A stretch of 64,000 nt of DNA from VFKU01 sp964620045 (GTDB taxonomy: Bacteria; Hydrogenedentota; Hydrogenedentia; Hydrogenedentales; GCA-2746185), in contig CAZUJL010000008.1 in the NCBI GenBank assembly GCA_964620045.1, forward strand, positions 62,001-126,000, written 5' to 3'. Below, in pieces: positions 25,674-33,992 of this stretch. The notes beneath the pieces were generated by a model. It searched no databases. It was not told the origin of the DNA and saw only the letters and a list, made by a program, of their open reading frames with translations. Made by a program: the position numbers and the translations under genes. The first letter of the stretch is position 1, and each line of letters opens with the position of its first letter.

Positions 25674-27485
25674 ATGTATTTTGGGCTGCGGCGCAGAAAT
25701 ATCCGGACGTGGAATTATTGTTTGTGGTCGGTGCCGCAACAGTGCTTCGCGGTGCTGATGGTTCTCTTAATATCTGCTGTTCATCCCGGCTCTGTTTATG
25801 CGACAGACATTGACCTTGCCGATATCGCCGCTGCACGCGGTGGATTCCTTATCTCCGGTGTGGACATGGGCGACCGCGCGGGCCTAAGTGTATCTGCGGC
25901 GGGGGACGTTAATGGTGATGGTCTCGACGATGTAATTGTGGGCGCGTATCAGGCAAGTCCGACGATTGAGCGAGAAGGCGCCGCATACGTTGTCTTCGGC
26001 AAGATCGGTACTGCACCTGTGTCGCTGGCAGCGGTTGAGTCAGGAACCGGCGGTTTCGCCATTCTCGGCGTCGACCGGGACGATTGGGCCGGTTTTTCTG
26101 TGTCTGCGGCTGGCGATGTAAATGGCGACGGATTAGATGATGTCATTGTGGGCGCTTATTTTGGGAGTCGAAGTTACGTTGTATTCGGCAAGACTGGCAC
26201 GGCGACAGTGAATTTGAGCGACATTATTTCGGGTACCGGTGGTTTTGTGATTTCTGGACAGCACGGCCAAGGATTTGGGACGGTTTCTGTCGCGGGCGAT
26301 ATTAACGGAGACAACCGGGACGATCTTGTTGTGGGAGCTACGTCGGCAGGAGGTGCATCTGTCATTTTTGGAAAGGCGACTACTGCGCCAGTGTACTTGG
26401 CTGATATCGCTATTGGCATTGGTGGCTTTGAGATCGTAGGTGATTACGACACCCAGCCAGAACCTGATGTGCCATTTAATAGCGGCGCGGTCTCTCGCGC
26501 GGGCGACGTGAACGGTGATGGCATTGACGATGTGATTATCGGCGTTTTTCACAATCAGCCCGGTGGCTTCGTGAATAGCGGCCGTGCCTATGTGGTTTAT
26601 GGCAAACGAGGCGACACGAATCCAGTATCGCTCACGCAGATTAGCGATAGCACCGTGGACGATCCGCCTCTTGGATTTTTGATCACGGGGATTCATCCGC
26701 TGGACGAAACAGGGTTTAGCGTATCGGGCGGTGGGGACTTTAATGGGGACGGGTTGGACGACGTGATCGTCGGCGCGCCGTACACGCACGACAGTATTAC
26801 CGAAACGGGGAATGCGTTTATCGTGTTTGGCAAGGCCGACACTACGCCGGTGGCGCTGGCGGACATGATGAGTGGTGTGGGTGGTGTTCCGCTTATGGGT
26901 GTGAAAGCGTGGGATTACACAGGATTTAGTGTGTCCAATGCGGGTGACGTGAACGGCGACGCTCTGGATGACGTCATCGTCGGTGCTCTTGGTGCGGATA
27001 CGCAGAATCTGTCCCGCACGGGGCGGAGTTATATTGTGTACGGCAAGCAGAATACGATTCCGCCGGATCTCGGCAATCTGCTGGTCGATGGTGTTGCGCT
27101 GCACGGCATCGACGCTGACGACCAATCCGGCGTCAGTGTGAGCGGCGCAGGCGACGTGAACGGCGACGGGTTTGACGACGTGATTATCGGCGCTGATAGT
27201 GCGGGCCCGAACAATAAGCCGCAGGCAGGTGAAGCATATGTCGTATTTGGCGGCTCGTTCGATCCAATGATCTGGGTCGATTTCAATTCCAATGGCGTCG
27301 AGCTAGGTTCATTTCGGCGGCCGTACAACCTCTTTGGTGATGCCGTCGCGGTTGCGCCGGCGGGTGTTACAATCGCCGTCAAAGGCGATAGTATCGACAC
27401 AAAGTCTTCCGAAATTCTCCGCATTAATAAGCCTATGGTGATTCAGGCCGTCGGCGGACCGGTAATGATCGGAGTCCGGCCCTAA
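25674..27485 (+). CDS. exported integrin-like FG-GAP repeat protein
   Basis: An ATG with AAGGAG upstream gives 603 residues. A signal peptide (hydrophobic AVLMVLLISAVHPGSVYA) is followed by seven repeats, each with a form of AGDVNGDGLDDVIVGA and a following strand AYVVFGK, spaced about 65-75 residues apart. This is an integrin-alpha-like seven-bladed propeller with a calcium loop in each blade. A separate C-terminal segment of about 75 residues (from DPMIWVDFNSNG) has no repeat. The role is probably surface binding; the ligand is unknown. Codon use is visibly less GC-biased than in the RND and tpiA genes around it, which may indicate later acquisition. Confidence 0.88.
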   Translation: MYFGLRRRNIRTWNYCLWSVPQQCFAVLMVLLISAVHPGSVYATDIDLADIAAARGGFLISGVDMGDRAGLSVSAAGDVNGDGLDDVIVGAYQASPTIEREGAAYVVFGKIGTAPVSLAAVESGTGGFAILGVDRDDWAGFSVSAAGDVNGDGLDDVIVGAYFGSRSYVVFGKTGTATVNLSDIISGTGGFVISGQHGQGFGTVSVAGDINGDNRDDLVVGATSAGGASVIFGKATTAPVYLADIAIGIGGFEIVGDYDTQPEPDVPFNSGAVSRAGDVNGDGIDDVIIGVFHNQPGGFVNSGRAYVVYGKRGDTNPVSLTQISDSTVDDPPLGFLITGIHPLDETGFSVSGGGDFNGDGLDDVIVGAPYTHDSITETGNAFIVFGKADTTPVALADMMSGVGGVPLMGVKAWDYTGFSVSNAGDVNGDALDDVIVGALGADTQNLSRTGRSYIVYGKQNTIPPDLGNLLVDGVALHGIDADDQSGVSVSGAGDVNGDGFDDVIIGADSAGPNNKPQAGEAYVVFGGSFDPMIWVDFNSNGVELGSFRRPYNLFGDAVAVAPAGVTIAVKGDSIDTKSSEILRINKPMVIQAVGGPVMIGVRP

Positions 27486-27537
27486 GGCTGTGGGTTCAAC
27501 ACCGCGTGTTGTTCCATCAAATCTGAGGAGATCCTCT

Positions 27538-27738
27538 GTGTCTCAAATGGACGAATTCGGGCGGCACGAAGTGCTGCACATGAGCATGTTTCTGCAGCGC
27601 GCCGTCGAGGAAGAACTCATCGATCACGCACAGGTGCAGGCCAACCCCGAGTGGAAGGCGTTGGCCGAGACCGCGTTCGACGCGCTGTATAAGCTGTATC
27701 AGGCCGTGGGCAGCGCCCATCTGAGCGGAGAAGGCTAG
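27538..27738 (+). CDS. small soluble protein, unknown
   Basis: A GTG at 27538 is preceded by AGGAG at 27526-27530 and gives 66 residues. The protein is acidic and predicted helical throughout (e.g. VEEELIDHAQVQANPEWKALAE). An in-frame GTG further upstream at 27490 lacks a ribosome site. I recognise no family. It lies between the FG-GAP gene and tpiA. Confidence 0.6.
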   Translation: MSQMDEFGRHEVLHMSMFLQRAVEEELIDHAQVQANPEWKALAETAFDALYKLYQAVGSAHLSGEG

Positions 27739-27869
27739 GCCATCTGCATGCCGTATGTTGTAGGCAGCACTGGATTTATGCTACTGTTTGGCGCCTTTTG
27801 CGGGTGAATTGCCCTGCCCCAATCGTGATTTTTTCCCCGGAAACCTGGGATGGATTTGGAGTATTTAGC

Positions 27870-28646
27870 GTGCGCGTGCCGTTGATTGCCGCCAATTGGA
27901 AGATGAACAAGACGATTGGCGAGGCGTCGGCGTTCATGCGTGGGTTGGTGTCCAAGGTGGCGTCGGCCGACGGCGTCGAAGTCGTCGTTTGCCCGCCGTA
28001 CACGTCGATTGCGGCCGTGGTTGAGGGCGCCAAGGGTTCGGATATCGCGGTCGGCGGGCAGGATTGCTACGCGAAGGCCAGCGGCGCGTTCACCGGCGAG
28101 GTGGCGCCGCAGATGTTGAAAGACGCCGGCTGCGCGTGGGTCATCATTGGCCACAGCGAGCGCCGGCAGTTGTTCGGCGAGACCGACGACGTGGCGAACG
28201 CGAAGTTGCGCGCGGCGCTCGCGGCGGGTTTGAAAGTGATCTTCTGCATCGGCGAGACGCTGGACGAGCGCAACAGTGGCGAGATGGATTCCGTGCTGCG
28301 CCGCCAGGTGCTCGGCGGCCTGAAAGATGTGCCGAAGGCTGATCTTGCGAAGATGGCGCTGGCGTATGAACCGGTGTGGGCGATTGGCACCGGCGTGACG
28401 GCGTCGCCGGAACAGGCCGAGGAAGCGCATGCCTTCGTGCGGGCGCTCGTGCGCGCGCAGTATGACGGCGCCGCGGCTGAGGCGATGCGGATTCAGTACG
28501 GCGGTTCAGTGAAAGCGGATAATGCGGCGGACTTGCTCTCGCGGCCGGATGTAGACGGCGCGCTGGTGGGCGGGGCGTCGTTGGAAGCGGACAGTTTTGC
28601 AGCAATCGTAGCGGCGGGCGCGGCGGAAACCGCGCGCGCACGATAA
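27870..28646 (+). CDS. tpiA: triose-phosphate isomerase
   Basis: The enzyme interconverts DHAP and glyceraldehyde 3-phosphate. A GTG at 27870 with GGAG at normal spacing gives 258 residues, the usual length. The motifs AANWKMN (catalytic Lys), IIGHSERR (catalytic His) and AYEPVWAIGTG (catalytic Glu) are complete, as is the phosphate-binding YGGSVK. A longer frame from 27798 adds residues with no family match. secG follows after 15 bases, the common tpiA-secG pairing. gapA and pgk are not adjacent. Confidence 0.97.
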   Translation: MRVPLIAANWKMNKTIGEASAFMRGLVSKVASADGVEVVVCPPYTSIAAVVEGAKGSDIAVGGQDCYAKASGAFTGEVAPQMLKDAGCAWVIIGHSERRQLFGETDDVANAKLRAALAAGLKVIFCIGETLDERNSGEMDSVLRRQVLGGLKDVPKADLAKMALAYEPVWAIGTGVTASPEQAEEAHAFVRALVRAQYDGAAAEAMRIQYGGSVKADNAADLLSRPDVDGALVGGASLEADSFAAIVAAGAAETARAR

Positions 28647-28661
28647 AGGAAAATTACGTCG

Positions 28662-29174
28662 ATGGATATTTTCTCCTGGAACACCCTGTGGATCGTGTTG
28701 GTCATTCTCTACGTGCCGGCGTGTCTCGGCCTCATCACGATCGTGTTGCTGCAGAAGGGCAAGGGCACGGGCTTCGCCGGCGCGTTTGGCGCGGGCGCGG
28801 GTCCGGGTTCTGAAGCCGTGTTCGGTCCGCGCGCGGGCCAGACGCTGCCCGTGAAGCTGACCTATGTCGCCGCGATCATCTTTGTGTTGATCTCGATGAG
28901 CATGTCGCTGATCGCGGGCCGCGTAGGCCGGGGCCGTTCGCCCGAACTGGCAGGCGGTGCCGGTGCCGGCACGACTGCGCCGACGACGCGCGAAACTGGC
29001 CTCGAAGAGTTGGGCCTGGGCCAGCACGAGCAGGGCGCCGCGGCGGGCGTATCCGTTCCGTCGGTAACCGTAGCGCCTGCCGAAAATGCTGCTCCGGCGG
29101 AAGCGGCGCCTGCGGAAGCCGCGCCGGCCGAGCAAGCTCCGGCGGAAACGCCGCCGGCGACGCCGCAACAATAG
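28662..29174 (+). CDS. secG: preprotein translocase subunit SecG, with long tail
   Basis: SecG is a small partner of SecY/SecE. Two membrane helices (about residues 7-29 and 66-87) flank the typical loop LLQKGKGTGFAGAFGAG and FGPRAGQT. At 170 residues it is longer than most SecG because of a C-terminal Ala/Pro/Glu-rich tail made of near-repeats of APAEA (about residues 138-168). The tail lies after the second membrane helix and is probably disordered. A hairpin follows 8 bases after the stop. Confidence 0.93.
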   Translation: MDIFSWNTLWIVLVILYVPACLGLITIVLLQKGKGTGFAGAFGAGAGPGSEAVFGPRAGQTLPVKLTYVAAIIFVLISMSMSLIAGRVGRGRSPELAGGAGAGTTAPTTRETGLEELGLGQHEQGAAAGVSVPSVTVAPAENAAPAEAAPAEAAPAEQAPAETPPATPQQ

Positions 29175-29182
29175 TCTGAACA

Positions 29183-29214
29183 ACGGGCACGCGCGGAATG
29201 ATGCGGGTGCCCGT
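29183..29214 (+). terminator. hairpin after secG, possible terminator
   Basis: ACGGGCAC (29183-29190) and GTGCCCGT (29207-29214) form a perfect 8-base stem with a 16-base loop, followed only by TTTAG. It sits between the secG stop and the murA start. The weak T-run makes it an uncertain terminator. Confidence 0.4.
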
Positions 29215-29238
29215 TTAGCACGCTAGGGGGCGCGGGAC

Positions 29239-30492
29239 GTGGACCAGATACTCGTTCGAGGGGGCACGCCGCTGCGGGGGCGCGTGGTGGTGCGCGGCGC
29301 GAAAAACTCTGCACTGCCGCTGATGGCGGCCGCAATCGCGTCGCAAGAACCGTGCACACTACACAACGTCCCCTGTCTGCATGACGTTTTCGCCATGGAC
29401 AAAATACTCACCTCCATGGGCATGGGCATCGACTTCACCGGCCAGAGCATGACGCTCGATCCGACGGCGCTGAATTCCAGCGAAGCCTCCTACGAACTCG
29501 TGCGCAAAATGCGCGCGTCGTTTTTCGTACTCGGGCCGCTGCTCGCGCGCTTCGGCAAGGCGAAGGTCTCGCTGCCGGGCGGTTGCGCCATCGGTGAACG
29601 GCCCGTCGACATCCACCTCAAAGGCCTCACGTCTCTCGGCGCGCAGATACGCATAGAGGACGGGTACGTGGTGGCGCAGGGCAAACTACGCGGCGCGAAC
29701 GTCGGGCTTGATTTCCCCAGCGTCGGCGCCACGGAAAACCTGATGATGGCGGCCTCCATGGCCGACGGCGTCACGCGGCTGAACAACGTTGCGCGCGAGC
29801 CGGAGATTGTCGATCTTGCTGAATTCCTGAACAAGATGGGCGCGCAGATTTCCGGCGCCGGCACGGACCTGATCACGATCGTGGGCGTGAAAGAATTGAA
29901 GGGCGCCGTGCACGAAGTGATCGCGGACCGCATCGAGGCCGGCACCTTCTTGATCGCGGGCCTGGCCACGCGCGGCGACGTGACGGTGGAGAAAGCGAAC
30001 GCCAGCCACCTGGATTCGTTTCTGGATAAATTGAGGGAAATGGGTGCGAAAATCGAGGCCAAAGGCACCGAAATCCGCGCGACCGCGCCGGACGGCTTGA
30101 TGGCCAAGGACATCTCCACCCAGCCCTATCCCGGCTTCCCGACCGACCTGCAGGCGCAGACGATGACCCTGATGTGCATATCGCAGGGCACTAGCGTGAT
30201 TCGCGAGTCCGTGTTCGAAAACCGCTTCATGCAGGTGGCCGAATTGCGCCGCATGGGCGCGGACATCGACACCAAGGGCAGCACGGCCGTCGTGCGCGGC
30301 GTGTCGGGCCTGTCCGGCGCGCCCGTGATGGCGAGCGACCTGCGCGCGAGCGCGGCGCTGGTGATTGCCGGGCTCATCGCGAGCAAGGGCGAGACGCGAA
30401 TCGCACGTGTGTACCACATCGATCGCGGCTATGAGCGGATCGAAGAGCGCTTGCAATCGCTCGGCGCGGACATCAAGCGCCGGCGCGAGTAA
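29239..30492 (+). CDS. murA: UDP-N-acetylglucosamine 1-carboxyvinyltransferase
   Basis: MurA performs the first committed step of peptidoglycan synthesis and is the fosfomycin target. The GTG at 29239 gives 417 residues, normal for the family. The substrate motif RGAKNSALPLMAA with the conserved Lys-Asn is present, and the loop GGCAIGERPVD carries the catalytic Cys116, so fosfomycin sensitivity through the Cys-to-Asp change is not suggested. Presence of murA means the organism makes peptidoglycan precursors. hisD follows after 30 bases. Confidence 0.97.
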   Translation: MDQILVRGGTPLRGRVVVRGAKNSALPLMAAAIASQEPCTLHNVPCLHDVFAMDKILTSMGMGIDFTGQSMTLDPTALNSSEASYELVRKMRASFFVLGPLLARFGKAKVSLPGGCAIGERPVDIHLKGLTSLGAQIRIEDGYVVAQGKLRGANVGLDFPSVGATENLMMAASMADGVTRLNNVAREPEIVDLAEFLNKMGAQISGAGTDLITIVGVKELKGAVHEVIADRIEAGTFLIAGLATRGDVTVEKANASHLDSFLDKLREMGAKIEAKGTEIRATAPDGLMAKDISTQPYPGFPTDLQAQTMTLMCISQGTSVIRESVFENRFMQVAELRRMGADIDTKGSTAVVRGVSGLSGAPVMASDLRASAALVIAGLIASKGETRIARVYHIDRGYERIEERLQSLGADIKRRRE

Positions 30493-30522
30493 GTCTACAT
30501 TTTTAGTTCCGAGAGAGCCTTT

Positions 30523-31824
30523 GTGAAGACCATTCGTATCGACAACGCAGCCGATTTTGATCGTGCCCTCGTGACGGTATCCCGCGCGGGTACGGGCGAC
30601 GTCGATCGCGGTATCGCGGAGAAGATCGAAGCGACCCGCGCGATTGTCGGCGCCGTGCGCACGCGGGGCGACGCGGCCGTTGCGGAATTCACCAAGAAGT
30701 TCGACGGCGCGGATCTGACGCCGGAGCAATTTGAGGTTTCGGCGGCGGAGATTGATGCGGCCACGGCCTCGGTCGATCCGGAACTGATCGCCGCTCTCAC
30801 GCGCGCCCACGCCAACATCAAACGCTTCCATGAAAAATTCCTGCGGCAATCCTGGGAAGAAAAACTCGAAGACGGCACCATTCTCGGCCAGCGCATCCTG
30901 CCGATCGCGAGCGCGGGCGTATACGTGCCTGGCGGGAAGGCCTTTTATCCGTCCTCGGTACTCATGAATATCGCGCCGGCGCGAGTCGCGGGTGTCGAGA
31001 ACATCGTCATGGTGTCCCCGCCGTCGTACAAGGGCGGCATTCATCCGGTGGTATTGGCCGCGGCCAAGATCGCAGGCGCCACGCGCGTGTTCCGCGTCGG
31101 CGGCGCGCAGGCGGTCGCGGCGCTGGCCTACGGCACGAAGACCATCCCGCAGGTGCTGAAGATTACCGGGCCGGGCAACACCTTCGTGACAGCCGCGAAG
31201 AGTCTCGTGCGCAGCATTGTGGACATCGACACCGAAGCCGGGCCGTCCGAAGTGACCGTGATCGCGGACGACTCCGCGAACCCGCGGCTGGTCGCCGGCG
31301 AGTTGCTGGCGCAATCCGAGCACGACGAAGAGGCGCAGGGCGTGCTGATTACGACCTCGGCGGCGTTGTGCGATCGCGTGGCCGCGGCGATCGAGGCCGA
31401 ACTGGCGACCTTGTCGCGCCGCGAGATCATCAAAAAGTCGCTCGCGGCGAACGGTGCGATGGTGATCGTGAAAGATTTGGCCGAAGCGATCCGGTTTTCG
31501 AATCAGCTCGGCCCGGAACACCTCGCGGTATACACACAAAACCCGCGTGCCGTGTTCGAAAAAATCACCGCGGCGGGCAGCATCATGCTCGGCGAATCGA
31601 CCACTGTGGTGCTCGGCGACTACTACGCGGGCCCGAATCACATTCTGCCGACCGGCCGGCGCGCGCGCTTTGCAAGCCCGCTGACGGCGGAAAATTTCCG
31701 GAAGGTATCCAGCGTGATCGAGTTCACGCCGGAACGTGTGAAACAAGCGGCGCCGGACGTGCTGCGTCTCGCGCGCGCCGAGGAACTGACTGCGCACGCC
31801 CGCGCGATTGAGATGCGCCAATGA
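30523..31824 (+). CDS. hisD: histidinol dehydrogenase
   Basis: HisD oxidises histidinol to histidine in two NAD-dependent steps. It starts at GTG 30523 and has 433 residues, the usual length. Motifs include VGGAQAVAALAYGT, GPGNTFVTAAK, the zinc-binding SEHDEEAQ and the catalytic pair in LGPEHLAVY. The stop overlaps the hisC start as ATGA (31821-31824), so the two are translationally coupled. The remaining his genes are not in the window. Confidence 0.97.
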   Translation: MKTIRIDNAADFDRALVTVSRAGTGDVDRGIAEKIEATRAIVGAVRTRGDAAVAEFTKKFDGADLTPEQFEVSAAEIDAATASVDPELIAALTRAHANIKRFHEKFLRQSWEEKLEDGTILGQRILPIASAGVYVPGGKAFYPSSVLMNIAPARVAGVENIVMVSPPSYKGGIHPVVLAAAKIAGATRVFRVGGAQAVAALAYGTKTIPQVLKITGPGNTFVTAAKSLVRSIVDIDTEAGPSEVTVIADDSANPRLVAGELLAQSEHDEEAQGVLITTSAALCDRVAAAIEAELATLSRREIIKKSLAANGAMVIVKDLAEAIRFSNQLGPEHLAVYTQNPRAVFEKITAAGSIMLGESTTVVLGDYYAGPNHILPTGRRARFASPLTAENFRKVSSVIEFTPERVKQAAPDVLRLARAEELTAHARAIEMRQ

Positions 31825-32873
31825 AGTATCAGCGCGAAATTCTGAAACCGGTCTCGGGGTACGTGCCGGGCGAGCAACCCAAGCCGGGCGAGCGCATCAT
31901 CAAGCTCAACACGAACGAAAACCCGTATCCGCCCTCGCCGCGCGTGCTCGAAGCCGTGGCCGGTGTGGGTGCGGAAGGCCTGCGCCGTTATCCTGACCCG
32001 AACTCGGTCGAGCTGCGGAAGACGGCCGCCGAGTTGTATGGCTTCGCGGGTCCGGAGTGGGCGATCGCGGGCAACGGTTCAGACGAACTGCTCGCCATGA
32101 TCATCCGTACCTTTTCCGATCCCGGCGACACGATTTGGTCGGCGTACCCGACTTACTCGCTCTACGACACGCTGGTGAAGCTGCACGGCGCGAAGTATGC
32201 CAGCGTGGATCTCGACACAAATTTCCAGATGACGCCGGAGTTCTTCACGCGCAAGGGCCGCATCTTTTTTCTCGCGCGTCCGAATGCGCCAAGCGGCGTA
32301 TCGTCGCCGCGCGCGGAAGTCGAGAAGTTGTGCGAGAGTTTCGACGGCATTGTGGTGATCGACGAGGCCTACGCCGATTTCGATCAGGACGATTGCATGG
32401 ATTTCCCGCGCCGCTTCGAAAACGCGATCGTGACGCGGACGTTTTCCAAGTCCTACGGCCTGTGCGGCCTGCGCGCGGGCCTCGCGTTTGCGCGCCCGGA
32501 ACTCATCAACGAATTGATGAAAACGAAGGACTCGTACAACCTCAATGCGATGAGCCAGGCCGGCGCGACCGCCGCCTTGCGCGATCAGGCGCACATGAAG
32601 GCGAACCGCGACAAGATCATCGCCACGCGCAACCGCATGACGCAGGAACTCCAAAAGCTGGGATTCACCGTGCCCGAGTCGCGTGGCAACTACGTGCTGG
32701 CGCGGTGGAACGGGCAACCCGGCGCCAAGGAAATCTTCACCGGCCTGCGCGCGCAGAAAATCGTGGTCCGCTACTTCGAGGCGCGCGGGCTAACCGACGC
32801 CCTGCGCATCTCCGTCGGCACCGACGCCGAAACGGATACGCTGCTGACCGCGATTCGCGCGATTCTGAAGTAA
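31821..32873 (+). CDS. hisC: histidinol-phosphate aminotransferase
   Basis: HisC is a class I/II PLP-dependent aminotransferase in histidine synthesis. The 350-residue protein has the substrate motif KLNTNENPYPPSP, the PLP-ring aspartate region VVIDEAYADF, and the Schiff-base Lys210 in TFSKSYGLCGLRAG. The phosphate-binding arginine motif LRISVGT is near the C-terminus. It is coupled to hisD by a 4-base overlap and is followed by the inverted-repeat element. Confidence 0.96.
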   Translation: MKYQREILKPVSGYVPGEQPKPGERIIKLNTNENPYPPSPRVLEAVAGVGAEGLRRYPDPNSVELRKTAAELYGFAGPEWAIAGNGSDELLAMIIRTFSDPGDTIWSAYPTYSLYDTLVKLHGAKYASVDLDTNFQMTPEFFTRKGRIFFLARPNAPSGVSSPRAEVEKLCESFDGIVVIDEAYADFDQDDCMDFPRRFENAIVTRTFSKSYGLCGLRAGLAFARPELINELMKTKDSYNLNAMSQAGATAALRDQAHMKANRDKIIATRNRMTQELQKLGFTVPESRGNYVLARWNGQPGAKEIFTGLRAQKIVVRYFEARGLTDALRISVGTDAETDTLLTAIRAILK

Positions 32874-32880
32874 GTCCTTC

Positions 32881-33026
32881 CTTTGGACTGCGGCAGCGAT
32901 AGCTGTCACTTTACCAAGCCCAGCAAAGCTGGGCGGCTTCACTCCGAAATCCACGGTTCTGGTGTGCGCCTTTCCGGAGCTTGGCTCCGGCAACGAAAGC
33001 GGCAGCGTTGCTGCCGTAGTCCAAAG
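32881..33026. repeat. 146-base inverted-repeat element with nested hairpins (MITE/REP-like)
   Basis: The ends CTTTGGACTGCGGCAGC (32881-32897) and GCTGCCGTAGTCCAAAG (33010-33026) are inverted repeats matching at 16 of 17 positions. Inside are four further hairpins: GGCAGC/GCTGTC (32892-32907, one G-T pair), GCCCAGC/GCTGGGC (32918-32934), CCGGAGC/GCTCCGG (32974-32990) and CGGCAGC/GCTGCCG (33000-33016). No reading frame fills it. The architecture is that of a non-coding, transposase-dependent or REP-type repeat. It lies between hisC and the SDR gene. Copy number elsewhere cannot be seen from one window. Confidence 0.75.
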
Positions 33027-33080
33027 AAGCGCGACTCCAGCCCTCGATTTTGTGTTTAATGGGCGCGGGAGGGTCTGCGC

Positions 33081-33926
33081 ATGGCATCCAAGGGTGCGAT
33101 TTTCATCACGGGCGCGTCCACGGGCATGGGCGAGTACTGTGCGGTGGGCTTGGCGAAGCGCGGCTACCGCGTATTCGCCGGCGTGCGCAAGCCGGCGGAC
33201 GGCGAGGCGCTGAAGGCGCAAGCCGGCAACATCGAACCCGTCATCGTCGACGTGGTGAACGAAGCACAGGTGAAAGAGGCCGCGCGCACGATCGAACAGG
33301 CATTGGCCGGCGCGCCGCTGCTCGCCCTGTGGAACAACGCCGGCATCTCCGTAAACGGCCCGCTCGAATTTCTGCCGCTCGCCGATCTGCGGCGCCAGTT
33401 GGACGTCAACGTCATCGGCCAGGTCGCGGCAACCCAGGCCTTCCTGCCAATGCTGCGCAAATCCAAGGGCCGCATCCTCATCACGGGTTCGATTGGTGGA
33501 TTTTTCACGACGCCGATGCTGACGCCGTACTGCATGTCGAAATACGCGATGGAAGCCTTTGCGGATGGGCTGCGCCGCGAAGTGCGCCCCTTCGACATCA
33601 AGGTCGTGTTGCTGGAGCCGGGTGGCATCAAGAGCAAAATTTTCGAGAAGGGCATCAGCGAGAGCGAAGTCTTCATCAAGAACTCGCCGCCCGAGATGAT
33701 GCAGCATTACGGCTGGTTGGTCAGCGCGCTGCGCAAGGTGGGGCCGCAGATGGAACAGCGCGCGATGTCCGCGGAGGAAGTGCTCAAATGCGTCGTCCAC
33801 GCGCTGGAATCGCCGACGCCGAAGACCCGCTACCGCATGGGCGCAAACTCCACGGTGCAGAAGATCATCTCCAAACTCCCCGATCGCGTGCAGGACCGGC
33901 TGGTCGCCAAAATGATGGGCGGCTGA
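33081..33926 (+). CDS. SDR-family NAD(P)-dependent oxidoreductase
   Basis: A 281-residue classical short-chain dehydrogenase: the nucleotide motif TGASTGMG (residues 10-17), NNAG in ALWNNAGIS, catalytic serine in ITGSIGG, and the YxxxK motif as YCMSK (Tyr150, Lys154). Substrate is unknown; the order of residues after PGG (IKSKIFEKG) resembles SDRs related to retinol and 17-beta-hydroxysteroid dehydrogenases, which is only a broad similarity. It starts at ATG 33081, 54 bases after the hairpin element, and stands alone on its strand segment. Confidence 0.9.
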   Translation: MASKGAIFITGASTGMGEYCAVGLAKRGYRVFAGVRKPADGEALKAQAGNIEPVIVDVVNEAQVKEAARTIEQALAGAPLLALWNNAGISVNGPLEFLPLADLRRQLDVNVIGQVAATQAFLPMLRKSKGRILITGSIGGFFTTPMLTPYCMSKYAMEAFADGLRREVRPFDIKVVLLEPGGIKSKIFEKGISESEVFIKNSPPEMMQHYGWLVSALRKVGPQMEQRAMSAEEVLKCVVHALESPTPKTRYRMGANSTVQKIISKLPDRVQDRLVAKMMGG

Positions 33927-33992
33927 GCGGATTCGCCGCGCGAGGGATGTGTTCGGTACGATAGGCGTCTGCTTAAGCTCCGCGAGGATTCC

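Noticed and set aside
29686..31821. 711-codon minus-strand frame opposite murA and hisD
   Set aside because: It spans two confidently identified plus-strand genes and has shadow-type composition.
32162..33080. Possible transposase remnant next to the inverted-repeat element
   Set aside because: All coding sequence to the left is hisC, and the element itself has no frame with transposase residues.
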